From assembly GCF_019635155.1 (NCBI RefSeq), contig NZ_JAHBZY010000013.1, positions 1 to 64,000 on the forward strand: a stretch of DNA of 64,000 nucleotides. The letters run 5' to 3'. Origin of the DNA: Nitrosomonas sp. GTDB lineage: Bacteria; Pseudomonadota; Gammaproteobacteria; Burkholderiales; Nitrosomonadaceae. Below, in pieces: positions 44,947 to 52,941 of this stretch. Position numbers and translations under genes: made by a program. Below the pieces are notes generated by a model that worked only from the letters and a program-made list of their open reading frames with translations, had not been told where the DNA came from and did no database searches. Each line of letters begins with the position of its first letter. Within the stretch, counting starts at the first letter, position 1.

Positions 44947-46986
44947 ATGACTTTGTTGGCATTACTCAGAAATACTTTGTTGCTGATTTTGCTGGGTATC
45001 GGCTGCAATAACGTCTTGGCTCGCCCTGCACCGTTTCAATTCAATCAGATCGAATACGACATGACGGTGACCATCGATCCCGTTAAACGCACGCTTGAAG
45101 GTGTCAGCATGATTACCGTGGAGCGCCCGCGGGAATTGCAATTGCTGCTGGATGGCGCGTACGAAGTCACTCAGGCTGAATTCAACGATGGTCCGCTCGG
45201 GCAAGGGCGTGAGCAAGCCGGTCAACCGCATATCTGGAATATTCCCTTTCATTTCCGCCAGAAAATGCAATTTTTGATCCGCTGGCACGGTGTTCTGGAT
45301 ACGCTCGATACATCATTGGATCATCACCAAACACTGGGAAAACCGATCGCGGTCAGTGGCGCGGATGGCATTTTTCTGCCGGATGGCTCGAACTGGTACC
45401 CACGCATAGCCGGTGAATTGGCCAAGTATAAGGTTAAAATCGAACTGCCACCCGGCTACAAAGGGTTAGTTGCTGGCCGTTTGGCCGAGGAATCCGATAC
45501 CGATCAAGGCTATCACGCATCGTTTGAATTTTTGCAACCTGCCGAAGGCATCGATTTGATGGCCGGGCCGTACGTGATCGAAACGCAAATGTATCGCAAT
45601 ATCAAGCAAAAACCGGTTCAATTGCGCACCTATTTTCATCCCTCAATCCGCGATCTGGCAGATGATTATCTGGAGGCAGTTAAACAGTATTTGGCACGCT
45701 ATGAAACGCAAATCGGCGAATATGCTTACTCCGAATTCAGCGTGGTATCGAGTCCGACACCGACCGGGTTCGGCATGCCAACCTTGACATATTTGGGTAT
45801 CGATGTGCTGAAACTGCCGTTTATCCGTCATACTTCGCTGGGTCATGAGGTGTTGCATAACTGGTGGGGTAACGGAATTTATCCGGATTATCGCAGCGGT
45901 AACTGGTCGGAAGGTTTGACTACGTTCATGGCCGATTACGCTTATCAGGAAGATCAAAGCGAAGAAGCCGCGCGGGAAATGCGCCTGGGATGGTTGCGGG
46001 ATTTTGCTGCGTTGCAGCCGGGGCAGGATCAACCGCTCACCGCATTTACTTCGCGCACGCACGATGCTTCAAAGATTGTCGGTTACAACAAGGCAGCGAT
46101 GTTGTTTTTCATGTTACGCGATCAACTCGGGCCGGCGATGTTTCAACGGGGTCTGCAGGGTTTATGGACCACGCATCGATTCAAGATCACGCCATGGAGT
46201 GATTTGCAAAAGATGTTCGAAATCGTATCCGGACAATCGTTACAGCCATTCTTCTCACAATGGCTCGAACGCGCCGGTGCGCCGGCTATTGCAATCGCTT
46301 CAGTGGCAAACGATGTATCGGATAACGGTTATGAATTAACGCTGAATCTGACGCAATCCGAGCCAGCTTACCAATTACAAGTACCGGTGGTGGTTGAAAC
46401 CGATCAAGGACCGACCCCGCATCGGCTCGATTTGCAACAAACACAACAAACCTTCAATTTGAAACTTGCCGGAAAACCGCAAGCCGTATTGCTTGATCCG
46501 GATGTGCGTCTATTCCGCCGATTGGCATCGCAGGAAGCACCACCTATCCTGCGTGATGTGATGGTGCATCCGGCAACTGAAACGCTGATTCTGTCGGATA
46601 AAAACGATATCCGGCAACTTGCTGCAACGCTTGCGGAGAGACTGCAACGCCGGACGCCGAAATTGCTCACGGATGCCCCAGCATTTTCCGGCGCTCCGAC
46701 TTTGATCATCGGTTTGCAAACGGATGTCGAACGCTGGCTATCTAAGCAAACACTTCCTCCGATTCCACATACAATCGCCGCAAACGGCAGTGCAAAAGTG
46801 TGGACTGTCGCAAGACCCGAAGGCGCAACACTTGCGATTGTCTCCGCAACAGACGCCGCTGCGCTCGAAGCGCTACTGCGTCCGCTGCCGCATTACGGAC
46901 GGCAAAGCTACCTGGCTTTCGATGGGCGGCAAGTAATCGAAAAAGGTATCTGGCCGATGCAAGTGCAACGCACAATGGTGGAATGA
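44947..46986 (+). CDS. Exported M1-family (aminopeptidase N-like) metallopeptidase
   Basis: 679 residues with a signal peptide (LLRNTLLLILLGIGCNNVLA). The gluzincin motif is GHEVLHNWWG with the downstream Glu in NWSEGLTTFMADYAY (HExxH-18x-E), so Zn binding looks intact. N-terminal beta region about 30-240, catalytic helices about 250-470, and a C-terminal part with a second beta domain (about 490-560). It sits 18 bp after the ChaN-PDZ gene. The GxMEN exopeptidase motif of classic aminopeptidases is not evident; the corresponding stretch reads GFGMPT, so substrate choice may differ. Confidence 0.85.
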   Translation: MTLLALLRNTLLLILLGIGCNNVLARPAPFQFNQIEYDMTVTIDPVKRTLEGVSMITVERPRELQLLLDGAYEVTQAEFNDGPLGQGREQAGQPHIWNIPFHFRQKMQFLIRWHGVLDTLDTSLDHHQTLGKPIAVSGADGIFLPDGSNWYPRIAGELAKYKVKIELPPGYKGLVAGRLAEESDTDQGYHASFEFLQPAEGIDLMAGPYVIETQMYRNIKQKPVQLRTYFHPSIRDLADDYLEAVKQYLARYETQIGEYAYSEFSVVSSPTPTGFGMPTLTYLGIDVLKLPFIRHTSLGHEVLHNWWGNGIYPDYRSGNWSEGLTTFMADYAYQEDQSEEAAREMRLGWLRDFAALQPGQDQPLTAFTSRTHDASKIVGYNKAAMLFFMLRDQLGPAMFQRGLQGLWTTHRFKITPWSDLQKMFEIVSGQSLQPFFSQWLERAGAPAIAIASVANDVSDNGYELTLNLTQSEPAYQLQVPVVVETDQGPTPHRLDLQQTQQTFNLKLAGKPQAVLLDPDVRLFRRLASQEAPPILRDVMVHPATETLILSDKNDIRQLAATLAERLQRRTPKLLTDAPAFSGAPTLIIGLQTDVERWLSKQTLPPIPHTIAANGSAKVWTVARPEGATLAIVSATDAAALEALLRPLPHYGRQSYLAFDGRQVIEKGIWPMQVQRTMVE

Positions 46987-47396
46987 ACTTTATTACTGGA
47001 AGCAACATCATTTGCGACAGAATTTACTGCGAGAGTATTCAAGAAAAGATTACTGAAAATAATTGCCAATGAATAAATAAGGTAATCCCCCGACATCTTG
47101 AAAGATTTTTTAACTACGTTAGAAAAAAATATTTCGAGTCACATGAGTAATCAAGCCACCGGCACTCTAGTCAATGCAACGGCCTGATCGAATTGGATTG
47201 TGACTACTGCAGATTATTGAGCAGAAAGAGATTTCAAAAAATAGAATTCCAGGCTTTTCTGCATTCTTGCATTTTTATGTCACCATAAAAAGCAAATCTC
47301 TCTTGTATAACATACACTTGTTTGTTTAATCAAAACACCGACTGTTTGCGATCGCTATTAGTTGGATGTTTAATCCGCACGCTGGCTCTCTCATCA
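46987..47396. other. Intergenic stretch left of the integrated element, 410 bp
   Basis: No gene is supported. AT-rich sequence lies between the M1 peptidase and a stub of an old integrase gene. It is expected to be remnants of an earlier element and of the native DNA downstream of tRNA-Lys. No homology to a known family could be read here. Confidence 0.5.
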
Positions 47397-47480
47397 ATTG
47401 AGGATGGATGCGAAGGAGATGGGGGGGATATTGTGAATCTGTCACGTTCAAAAAGAAAAAAGGGATTAGTGTTTAACTAA
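47397..47480 (+). pseudogene. 3' stub of a second, related tyrosine integrase gene
   Basis: Translates as IEDGCEGDGGDIVNLSRSKR (then KKGLVFN and a stop), clearly related to the tail of the intact integrase at 53,8 kb (IEDGRGGNVVNLSRFCHVQK). At DNA level the TGTGAATCTGTCACGTT block, the AAAAAGAAAAAAGG run and the following terminator hairpin are shared with 53823-53890. It lies just outside the left att copy, exactly where the integrase of an older element in the same tRNA would end. The rest of that element is gone. Confidence 0.8.
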
Positions 47481-47485
47481 CCCCT
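47462..47485 (+). terminator. Hairpin shared with the integrase end
   Basis: GGGATTAGT / ACTAACCCC stem around GTTTA, followed by TTACTATTT. Its counterpart is at the end of the live integrase gene, supporting common origin of the two ends. Confidence 0.5.
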
Positions 47486-47490
47486 TACTA

Positions 47491-47539
47491 TTTGGTAGGT
47501 CGTGGCAGATTCGAACTGCCGACCAACGGATTAAAAGTC
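47491..47539. repeat. Left att site: 49-bp duplicate of the tRNA-Lys 3' end
   Basis: Starts TTTGGTAGGTCGTGGCAGAT and stays identical to 53894-53942 up to AAAAGTC in the anticodon arm, where the match ends abruptly (left ATTATAAATA, right CGCTGCTC). It contains the tRNA T-arm, variable loop and half of the anticodon loop, but not the 5' half, so it is not a functional tRNA. It marks the left limit of the integrated element and is the expected product of integration into the tRNA 3' end. Confidence 0.92.
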
Positions 47540-48018
47540 ATTATAAATAATTGTTTTTATTAATATAATTCTCGCCAGTGTTCGCTAATGCTCGCTAGCA
47601 ATCGCCATATTTGTCACGTTTTCAATTTTTAGAGAAACTAATTACCTGCGACCTGTGATTCACAGTCTGTCCTAATTCTGTGTATAAGAGCGAAGCTTTT
47701 GTACCTATAGTAATTTTGAGAAATTGATCTAATGATTACTGAGCGTAAAAACAGTGTCATACAACTACATACCGTGACGTTTTTGTGTACTTTTGTACAA
47801 ATTTGGCACAATCTTTCACCATTTTTGAAATGTTTTTTTACAAGATAACAAGATATGAAATGAGTTTTTAGTGTCAATTATCAATGATATTTTATAATTG
47901 TGATATTATCACTGCTAGTGGAAAGTTTTTAACATCATGCAATTACGTATCAGCCACAATATTTGTGGATTTGAAGAAAACATACCCAATAGTATTTAAT
48001 TCTGTCTTATTGTTATAG
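47540..48018. other. Left-end non-coding region of the element, 479 bp
   Basis: No gene is supported; a 79-codon minus-strand frame at 47638-47877 has no ribosome site, family or context. The first part carries four 10-bp phased repeats and GTCACGTT motifs (see separate entry). The remainder is very AT-rich and should hold the promoter for the 48019 gene. Confidence 0.55.
47572..47620. repeat. Four helically phased TCGCYA repeats plus GTCACGTT, next to att
   Basis: Consecutive 10-bp units start TCGCCAGTGT, TCGCTAATGC, TCGCTAGCAA and TCGCCATATT (47572-47611), followed in the same phase by TGTCACGTTT. Units one helical turn apart are typical for cooperative binding of small proteins on one DNA face. 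Location 33 bp inside the left att copy suggests sites for the AlpA/Xis-like protein or integrase arm domain. GTCACGTT also occurs at 47441, 53831 and 53842, flanking both ends. Confidence 0.6.
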
Positions 48019-48831
48019 ATGGCGGATAAACACCCTCAAGAAAATGCATGGTTTTACCGCGGAAATATTACATCAATTTCCGCAGCAGTTATTATTGCTA
48101 TTGCTGGGTCAGCATGGGGAGCATTAAATTGGGAAAAATTCACATTAGCTGAGAAAACTATACTGATTGTTCTGGTTATCAGCGTTGTAACTATAATTGG
48201 AATTCTTGTTTATTATTTTTTTTGCTTAAAAAAACAATTCGATGTAATTAGCAAGAAACTGGAATCTGTAGAAGAACCCCGCAGATATGATAATTGGGAT
48301 CAAGTTCAGCCTCGAATACGTGAACTTATCTCTGATAGCTTCATTCATTCAGAATTAACCGAGCTTCAATGTGTTGGGGTGGCGCTCCATGTATCATGGA
48401 AAACTGTTCGTGAATGCCTAGAGAATCATTTGGAAAAGTATAAAACATATCCCAATGTAAAAATTTGTTTGAAAGTACTCAGAAAGGATAGTGTGCACTG
48501 GGAAAAAATGGGGGTTGACTGGAAAAGACGAAATAATAGTTTTTATGATGGTGCTAATCTATTTTGCAATCAAATTAAAGGCGTTCCAAATGTATCGCTC
48601 CATGTTTATGACTATGAATATACTCCAAATTGGCACGGAGTACTTATTAACAAGAGTCATTTATTTCGATCAAGCTGTTTATACCGAAATAACGAATTTA
48701 CCGTTCACAAAAATCCATACGTTTATTTTCTGGCTGGTGCAAACAATTATTCCAACATGCAAATTGATGAGTTTCAGTACTGGTTTCAATTTGGTTCGCG
48801 AGAAATAATCAAGAATTATTCACATGAATAG
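48019..48831 (+). CDS. Two-TM membrane protein with possible PLD-like domain (element cargo)
   Basis: 270 residues. Two TM helices (about 18-35 and 46-70, e.g. TILIVLVISVVTIIGILVYY) are followed by a short coiled linker (about 72-100) and a cytoplasmic domain (about 105-265). In this domain NVKICLKVLRKDS, NVSLHVYDYEYTPNWHGVLI and INKSHLFRSSCLYR recall the beta-strand plus H-G-x-L pattern of PLD-like domains found in bacterial sensors and effectors. A full HKD motif is not present, so it would be catalytically altered or the resemblance may be chance. No convincing ribosome site. Convergent with the ankyrin membrane protein. Confidence 0.65.
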   Translation: MADKHPQENAWFYRGNITSISAAVIIAIAGSAWGALNWEKFTLAEKTILIVLVISVVTIIGILVYYFFCLKKQFDVISKKLESVEEPRRYDNWDQVQPRIRELISDSFIHSELTELQCVGVALHVSWKTVRECLENHLEKYKTYPNVKICLKVLRKDSVHWEKMGVDWKRRNNSFYDGANLFCNQIKGVPNVSLHVYDYEYTPNWHGVLINKSHLFRSSCLYRNNEFTVHKNPYVYFLAGANNYSNMQIDEFQYWFQFGSREIIKNYSHE

Positions 48832-48914
48832 TATACTTTTAACAACGACTCTTTATTTAGATAATTTTTGATTTTTTCTCTACTATACTAGGGATAGAAT
48901 CAACTATTTTTTGT

Positions 48915-50201
48915 TTATTTATCTTTATCGATCCAGCTAAGATTCTTTATCAAATTTGTTTTGTCTTCAGGTCTAGTATCGTCAAGCTTTAGCATGTGTG
49001 TTCTAAGTAATTTTGCGACCTCTCCTTGTTTAGATTCCATGGCTATATCTAGTGCTGTTTTGTTTTCTTTGTTTTTGTATGTCACGTCCGCCCCAAATTC
49101 GACGAGTAGTTTTACAACTTCTAAATGGCCTTTGTCAGCTGCTGCTGATAAAGGAGTGAGATCAGTAAAACCGGAGATATTTGGAGTAGCTTTATTTTCG
49201 AGTAATACTTTTGCGATTTCATAGAATCCATAATTTGCAGCATACATAATTGCTGATCTTCCAAGGTAGTTAACAATATTGGGGTCAGCCCCGTATTCGA
49301 GAAGTAGCTTGACAATATCAATATGCTTTTCTGCTGTTGCATACATAAGAGGACTCCACCCGCGTGGATCTTGAGAATTGGGATCAATACCGCTCAATAA
49401 GAGTTCTTTTACTTTTTTAAGTTCTCCATTCTTTGCAAACGCACAAATCGGAATTATTTCATAGTTTTTAAGATTTTCAATTCCAATGAATTGATAATGC
49501 ATTTCATGTAAATCTGTGGCTTTACGAAACCTTCTCAGCTTATCCAAAGCTTTCTTTCGTATTTTTTGTGGTCCGAGACAGAGTAACAAATTTAAGAAAT
49601 TGCTAGTATTAATAAGAATTGTGGGAATTATAAAAATAGTAATCCAATGATTATTAGGTGATATTATTGGTAATAAATGCTCATACTTAATGAGAGAGAT
49701 GATAATGCCGACATTGAGTGGAATCAGGAGAAATAAACTCCTAATGAGAGCTTTTGATGCTGAAGGAACTCTTCCAAGTCCCATTTTTTTCATTTCTTCT
49801 ACGGATCTCAGACTAAATAAAATGAATATTATAAAGTCAACTGTAATAGCCAAGAGAAAACCCAATAACAGTACAGTAATTACTGTAGTAATTACTTTCC
49901 AGTCAAGTGGATAGTTTTTAAAATAATCGTAAAGAACTGGAGAAATTGCAAAAAATGCTATGACGATAGCAGTTATGAATTCAAATAAACTCCTATCACT
50001 TTTTTGTGTTAGCCAATAGTAAACAAACTGTACGCCAAAGAATAATATTAATACTATAAATATAAAAGGGATACTTGCGTGAGAGGAAACTCTCACTTGG
50101 GTGAATGGAATATTGCCATCAAGTTCCAATCCAAAATATTGAAACCCAATAAGTATTGCTGAAAAAATTAATAAGTATTTCCTATTGTTGTCAGCTTTCA
50201 T
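48915..50201 (-). CDS. Six-TM membrane protein with C-terminal ankyrin repeats (element cargo)
   Basis: 428 residues. Six hydrophobic segments in residues 10-205 (e.g. IPFIFIVLILFFGVQFVYYW and VITTVITVLLLGFLLAITVD) precede five ankyrin repeats at about 245-415, such as GWSPLMYATAEKHIDIVKLL and LTPLSAAADKGHLEVVKLLV. The C-terminal repeats should face the cytoplasm. No known channel or enzyme motif was recognised in the membrane part. Codon use is strongly AT-biased, unlike the chromosomal neighbours, fitting recent transfer. Role unknown; a membrane sensor, exclusion or anti-phage factor is possible but not shown. Confidence 0.8.
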   Translation of the reverse strand: MKADNNRKYLLIFSAILIGFQYFGLELDGNIPFTQVRVSSHASIPFIFIVLILFFGVQFVYYWLTQKSDRSLFEFITAIVIAFFAISPVLYDYFKNYPLDWKVITTVITVLLLGFLLAITVDFIIFILFSLRSVEEMKKMGLGRVPSASKALIRSLFLLIPLNVGIIISLIKYEHLLPIISPNNHWITIFIIPTILINTSNFLNLLLCLGPQKIRKKALDKLRRFRKATDLHEMHYQFIGIENLKNYEIIPICAFAKNGELKKVKELLLSGIDPNSQDPRGWSPLMYATAEKHIDIVKLLLEYGADPNIVNYLGRSAIMYAANYGFYEIAKVLLENKATPNISGFTDLTPLSAAADKGHLEVVKLLVEFGADVTYKNKENKTALDIAMESKQGEVAKLLRTHMLKLDDTRPEDKTNLIKNLSWIDKDK

Positions 50202-50286
50202 TTTTGAATTTTAAGATAAAGAATTTATTAATTCTGGCGTAATTAATAAACATTTTCTAATATTTGCTCCAATCTTAAACAGAAAT

Positions 50287-51024
50287 ATGCTTGTGCATGT
50301 CAATACTTTATCCTTATGGGAAATTGCTCATTACTGGCATGATTGTGATCCAAGACTGTCCAGTACTCATCAAATTCCATTAGAAGTTCGCGACACTTTA
50401 TTGGTACTTATTAAAACTCCTAGTAAGAAATTTAGTGTATATGTAGAGAAGCGCAATGCGTATTTATTTAAAATTTTTCGCTATATACAAGAAGTTTGTA
50501 CTGAAAGTTTTTTGCAGAACTTACAAAAATCTATAGATAACAAGCTGTTCGATAAGAGACTTTTCAATAGCATGCTTATAACTCGTAATACATTAGCTTG
50601 TTGGTGCATCGAGAATAATGAGCCATTACCTAAATTCTGGTTTCCCGATAATGACATGTATCCGTATGATTTAGAGAATCAGGAAATGGAAGGTGCTGAT
50701 CGTTATGAGTTCTTAATGGTATATGATGGAGTGAGAAAAAGGGACTCAGAATCAGAGGTAAAGCAATCAGTTTCCTTGTCGGTTAGTAGCAATGCTATTA
50801 AAGCCGCAAGGGTTAAGCATGCACCAAGAAATGCTGTTAAAGATCGATTCATTGATTACTATTTTGCTGAAGGCAGTAAACATTCTAGCAAAGCAGCAGC
50901 GGCAATACAGTTCTTCTGTACTCTGGATAAACGGGAGCAATTACTTTTTGATACTCGTGAAACAGCTACACGCACTCTTTTGAATGCTCTGAGAAAACAC
51001 GGTAAGCAAACAAAATCTTATTAA
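50287..51024 (+). CDS. Unknown protein of the integrative element
   Basis: 245 residues, no signal or membrane segment. Sequence features: Trp/His-rich start (LSLWEIAHYWHDCDP), a central helical region with LITRNTLACWCIENNEPLPK, and a C-terminal Ala/Lys-rich helical part (PRNAVKDRFIDYYFAEG, SSKAAAAIQFFCT) that could bind DNA. No family is recognised. It sits upstream of the rep-xis-int block on the same strand with a 166-bp gap, so it may control replication or excision. The lack of a clear ribosome site leaves the start somewhat open. Confidence 0.65.
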   Translation: MLVHVNTLSLWEIAHYWHDCDPRLSSTHQIPLEVRDTLLVLIKTPSKKFSVYVEKRNAYLFKIFRYIQEVCTESFLQNLQKSIDNKLFDKRLFNSMLITRNTLACWCIENNEPLPKFWFPDNDMYPYDLENQEMEGADRYEFLMVYDGVRKRDSESEVKQSVSLSVSSNAIKAARVKHAPRNAVKDRFIDYYFAEGSKHSSKAAAAIQFFCTLDKREQLLFDTRETATRTLLNALRKHGKQTKSY

Positions 51025-51190
51025 TCTCAATATACATATGCATGCAGATGTATGGCTAAATGGATTTAAATATATAGGCAATTAAATCGCTGTTTTTGTG
51101 TAGGCGTATTTGCGTTTGCATGCAGCCGTAATAGTCAATAAAGTCAAGAAACAAGATATTGCTTCCTTCATTTAACTTATGGAGGCAGTA
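51025..51190. promoter_or_regulatory. Leader of the rep gene with repeated TGCATGCAG
   Basis: The 9-mer TGCATGCAG occurs at 51039-51047 (within the inverted repeat ATACAT...ATGTAT) and again at 51117-51125, 78 bases apart. Two copies in front of an initiator gene could be binding sites for Rep or a regulator, or part of a replication origin. GGAGG (51181-51185) is the ribosome site of rep. Confidence 0.4.
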
Positions 51191-52591
51191 ATGAAATTCA
51201 ATAAACAATCTGAAACTGAGAATAAATCTTCGATATTTGAAGTTGGACTAGCAGAAAGCTACCAATCCGCCGAGCCAACGCAGAAGACGACGAGCTTCAG
51301 CGAGGAGGAGAGATGCGAGGGCGAGGTGGAAAAGGATTGGACGGATGCATTACATCTGTCAGATTCATCCCCACAGGGTACGCCCCCTAGTAACACAGTA
51401 CCCAATAACTGCAATAGGGAGTATTTCAAGCTTTTAAGATTTGGGGTTGATAGTCTTTATTTATCCTATCCAGGTGAGTTATTGCCGGAAGTGGATGAAG
51501 AGTTAAAAGAGCTAAAGCAGGTTGCGCAGTCGCCTGAGTTGCATGAACAAGCGCTTGCTCAGTACCCAATAAATGAGCATATCTTTGAAGTAAAAAGTAG
51601 CGGCAAAGGTTTCTTTCCTTATGTGCTGAAAGATAATGCCTTTCACATTCAATTATCCCGTAGCCGGTCTATTCCGTTTGCCTATGTGCAGCTTTCCAGC
51701 CAATACCTGACGCATAAGGCCCCATTGGATGCGGAAAAATATTTGCAATTTGTTCTAAAGCGGCTTGGAACAATCGAAGAATCCGCCAATGTCAGCCGGA
51801 TCGACCTGTTTGTAGACTTTGTCACTTCGGAAAATATGGAAAGCTGGGATCGTCATGCCTGGGTCACGCGTGCAGCAGCTATCAATACTTATTCGGTTGA
51901 ACGGGAATTCTCCGGCTGGATGATCGGGGCGGGAGGCGTTATCAGTTGCCGTTTGTATAACAAGACACTGGAGATAAAACAATCCAAGAAAGCTTATTTG
52001 CTAGAACTATGGCATAAAGCCGGGTGGAATGGATACGATCCGGTTTGGCGGCTTGAATTTCAATTAAAACGGGAAGTACTCACCCAAAAGGGATTAGGCA
52101 AGCTTACCGAGGTGATTGATAACCTCAACGGCTTGTGGAGCTATGCCACCACCGAATGGCTGCGGTTAACGCTGCCCAATCCAGAAGATAAAACCCGTTC
52201 ACGCTGGCCAATTCATCCATTATGGGGCTATTTATCATCAGTGGATTGGCAAACCGATAACAATCCCTTATTGCCGCGTTTCAATTCTGCACGGATTCCC
52301 AGCAATGAAATGATTTTTCGTGGCGCATTGAGTTCTCTTGTTTCCTTCATGGCGCGCGAGCAAATCACAAACTTCGATCATGGGTTTGCTGCCTATAAAT
52401 TGGCTTTCTGTCAGCATTTCGAAGAAAAAAGCTTCAATCTAGGATTGTCTTTCGATGATTTCATCAAAGAAAAGGTGGCCATCAAAGTGCGTCAATTCAA
52501 TACCATCCTGAATCGTTCTATCGAAGCGGAAGAAAAAGCCAAGCTGGATAAATCTGCTGCTGAGTACCGGAAACAGTCAGACGGCGAATAA
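51191..52591 (+). CDS. Replication initiation protein (Rep_trans-like)
   Basis: 466 residues from the ATG at 51191, fixed by GGAGG 5 bases upstream. After a low-complexity, Ser/Glu-rich N-terminal 75 residues, a Rep_trans (PF02486)-type domain begins: LLRFGVDSLYLSYPGE, SRSIPFAYVQLSSQYLTHKA, NVSRIDLFVDFVTSENMESW and CRLYNKTLEIKQSK, then DPVWRLEFQLKREVL. This family nicks and initiates rolling-circle replication of plasmids, Tn916-like elements and filamentous phages. Presence here suggests the excised circle replicates. The xis-like gene follows 2 bp after the stop (tight operon). Confidence 0.82.
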   Translation: MKFNKQSETENKSSIFEVGLAESYQSAEPTQKTTSFSEEERCEGEVEKDWTDALHLSDSSPQGTPPSNTVPNNCNREYFKLLRFGVDSLYLSYPGELLPEVDEELKELKQVAQSPELHEQALAQYPINEHIFEVKSSGKGFFPYVLKDNAFHIQLSRSRSIPFAYVQLSSQYLTHKAPLDAEKYLQFVLKRLGTIEESANVSRIDLFVDFVTSENMESWDRHAWVTRAAAINTYSVEREFSGWMIGAGGVISCRLYNKTLEIKQSKKAYLLELWHKAGWNGYDPVWRLEFQLKREVLTQKGLGKLTEVIDNLNGLWSYATTEWLRLTLPNPEDKTRSRWPIHPLWGYLSSVDWQTDNNPLLPRFNSARIPSNEMIFRGALSSLVSFMAREQITNFDHGFAAYKLAFCQHFEEKSFNLGLSFDDFIKEKVAIKVRQFNTILNRSIEAEEKAKLDKSAAEYRKQSDGE

Positions 52592-52593
52592 CA

Positions 52594-52941
52594 ATGGATA
52601 AAGTTAGTCTGCCACTGCCTGCCATTCGATGCTTATCCAAAGAAGAAGCGGCGCAATATCTCGGTATTGGCGTTACATTGCTGACAGAATTGGAGATTCC
52701 TTATATCAAGCTGGGTCGTCGTTGTTTATACGACAGGGTTGACCTGGATGCCTGGATAGAAGAATATAAGCAAGGCGAGCACGGGCGGGCTAAGAAGGAG
52801 GCAACATGGCCCAAACCCAAGAAGGAGTCTACCGGAGACAAGATTCTCGCTTCTGGTGGATTGCAACAACGCTCCCAAACGGCAAAAGAATACGCCAAAG
52901 CGCTGGGACTGAAAACCGGCAAGATGCCGAAGCACTGCTAG
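52594..52941 (+). CDS. AlpA/Xis-like excisionase or regulator
   Basis: 115 residues. N-terminal MerR-like winged helix-turn-helix of the helix_turn_helix_17 type: CLSKEEAAQYLGIGVTLLTE, YIKLGRRCLYDRVDLDAWIE. Such proteins direct excision by bending DNA at att arms or activate int. The last 45 residues are encoded in the same DNA as the integrase N-terminus (overlap 136 nt, different frame) and lack a recognisable fold. It lies between rep and int in one operon. Confidence 0.8.
   Translation: MDKVSLPLPAIRCLSKEEAAQYLGIGVTLLTELEIPYIKLGRRCLYDRVDLDAWIEEYKQGEHGRAKKEATWPKPKKESTGDKILASGGLQQRSQTAKEYAKALGLKTGKMPKHC

Noticed and set aside
47638-47877. 79-codon minus-strand frame in the element's left end
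   Set aside because: No ribosome site, no family similarity, and very AT-rich. It was not called as a gene.
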